Source: an uncultured Clostridium sp.
GTDB lineage: Bacteria > Bacillota > Clostridia > Lachnospirales > Lachnospiraceae
Direction of reading: 5' to 3'
NCBI GenBank assembly: GCA_905192625.1
Contig: CAJJLI010000191.1
Location: forward strand, 1-5,477
DNA length: 5,477 nucleotides
Every line of letters begins with the position of its first letter. Positions within the stretch are counted from its first letter, which is position 1. Below the pieces are notes generated by a model, which worked only from the letters and a program-made list of their open reading frames with translations, was not told where the DNA came from and did no database searches. Positions 4,686 through 5,477 of the stretch are shown here, piece by piece. The position numbers were made by a program, and so were the translations under genes.

Positions 4686-5477
4686 ATGGAATTAAAGAAT
4701 ATAACACCAGAACAAGCAGGAATACCCTCAGAAGCAATCAACAAGTATATGGATGCTTTGGAGGAATACAAGGTTAATTTGCATGGATTTATTATGATGC
4801 GGGGAAAAGAAATAATTGCCGAAGGCTATTATCCACCATTTCATAAAGATTATATTCATCGTATGTACTCAATATCAAAAAGTTTTACTTCGATAGCGAT
4901 TGGACTTTTAATTGATGAAGGAAAATTATCTTTCGATGATAAGATTTGCGATTATTTTCAAGATAAATTAGAAAAAGAAACGCCTTCATATATCAAAGAA
5001 ATTACCATACGTGATATGCTGAAAATGGCGACAGCCCATAAGAGTACGACTTATAAGCGATATGATGGAAATGACTGGGTTAAATCATTTTTTGTTCTAG
5101 AACCTTCACATATGCCAGGAACCGCGTTTTCCTATGATACTTCTTCGTCGCATGTATTAGCTGCATTGGTGGAACGTTTGAGCGGAAAAAGCATACTTGA
5201 TTATTTGAGAGATAAATTCTTGAATGAAATCGGTTTTTCAAAAGAAGCAAGGTGGTTAAAAGACCCCCAAGGGGTTTCTCAAGGTGGTACTGGATTATTA
5301 TGTACAATGAGAGATTTAGCAAAAGTTGCATATGTGTGTATGAAGGAAGGTAAGCTAGGTGAAGCACAGTTGCTTCCAAAAGAATACATCAAAGAAGCTA
5401 CCATGAAACAGATAAGTACAGATGCACAAGCTGCTCTTGATGATCAATTTGGATACGGATATCAGATATGGAAAACA
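4686..5477 (+). CDS. Beta-lactamase-fold serine hydrolase (class C/COG1680 type), N-terminal part, cut by window end
   Basis: The first 264 residues of a penicillin-binding-protein/AmpC-like serine hydrolase are visible. The active-site S-x-x-K motif is S62-I-S-K65, in YSISKSFTSIAIGLLIDEGKL. ITIRDMLKMAT (106-116) is the helix usually reading 'ITIRhLLtHtSG' in the family. FSYDTSSSHVLAALVERLSGKS (148-169) corresponds to the second motif, with Y150-D-T in place of the Y-x-N of class C enzymes. GGTGLLCTMRDLAKVA (200-215) and FGYGYQIW (255-262) are also typical; the third motif (KTG or HxG) lies beyond the window. There is no signal peptide, so the enzyme appears cytosolic and is more likely an esterase, amidase or peptidase than a drug-resistance beta-lactamase. 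No in-frame start codon exists between the hslO stop and the ATG at 4686. The ribosome site is awkward: GGGGA lies ten bases upstream (4671-4675), and AGGGGA directly abuts the ATG. The 45-bp gap suggests co-transcription with hslO. Confidence 0.85.
   Translation, partial: MELKNITPEQAGIPSEAINKYMDALEEYKVNLHGFIMMRGKEIIAEGYYPPFHKDYIHRMYSISKSFTSIAIGLLIDEGKLSFDDKICDYFQDKLEKETPSYIKEITIRDMLKMATAHKSTTYKRYDGNDWVKSFFVLEPSHMPGTAFSYDTSSSHVLAALVERLSGKSILDYLRDKFLNEIGFSKEARWLKDPQGVSQGGTGLLCTMRDLAKVAYVCMKEGKLGEAQLLPKEYIKEATMKQISTDAQAALDDQFGYGYQIWKT

Noticed and set aside
5080..5379. 99-codon minus-strand open frame inside the serine hydrolase; likewise 4589-4771
   Set aside because: Antisense to a coding sequence with intact active-site motifs; composition-driven.
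1..5477. Defence system, prophage, IS element, CRISPR array, tRNA or rRNA
   Set aside because: No integrase, transposase, nuclease, regularly spaced repeats or structural RNA signature was seen on either strand.

Overview
The window is AT-rich, with strong AGGAGG-type ribosome sites and TTGACA/TATAAT-like promoters. The proteins (xylulokinase, TDT transporter, C_GCAxxG_C_C protein, Hsp33 next to a class I methyltransferase) resemble those of anaerobic Firmicutes, most likely the Lachnospiraceae (Clostridium cluster XIVa). That placement is inference from composition and protein style; no rRNA or other taxonomic marker is present.

Layout: (1) 1-646, plus strand: the C-terminal part of a xylulokinase, cut by the left edge. 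(2) 647-949: a convergent intergenic region with a strong hairpin terminator (766-803) that can work in both directions. (3) 950-2359, minus strand: a tight two-gene operon, a 158-residue cysteine-rich C_GCAxxG_C_C redox protein followed by a ten-helix TDT/SLAC1-TehA family transporter. The transporter's Shine-Dalgarno sequence overlaps the stop codon of the redox gene. (4) 2373-2768: a divergent, very AT-rich control region with a near-consensus promoter (TTGAAA-17-TGTTATAAT) for the rightward genes, a weaker candidate promoter for the leftward operon, and a pair of imperfect 31-bp-period repeats, each with a palindrome at its centre. (5) 2769-5477, plus strand: a class I SAM-dependent methyltransferase, hslO (Hsp33 redox chaperone) and the N-terminal part of a cytosolic beta-lactamase-fold serine hydrolase, cut by the right edge. 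These three may be co-transcribed. The 132-bp gap between methyltransferase and hslO holds a 36-codon open frame, an imperfect dyad and a 13-bp direct repeat.

The genes do not form one pathway. Xylulokinase belongs to pentose use that lies mostly upstream of the window. The leftward pair looks like an anion or dicarboxylate transporter with a redox partner. The rightward group combines oxidative protein protection (Hsp33) with two enzymes of unknown substrate. No phage, IS, CRISPR, tRNA or rRNA was seen, and nothing that amounts to a clearly new system. The most interesting leads are the redox-protein/transporter pair, the repeat-palindrome block in the divergent promoter region, and the small ORF and dyad upstream of hslO.
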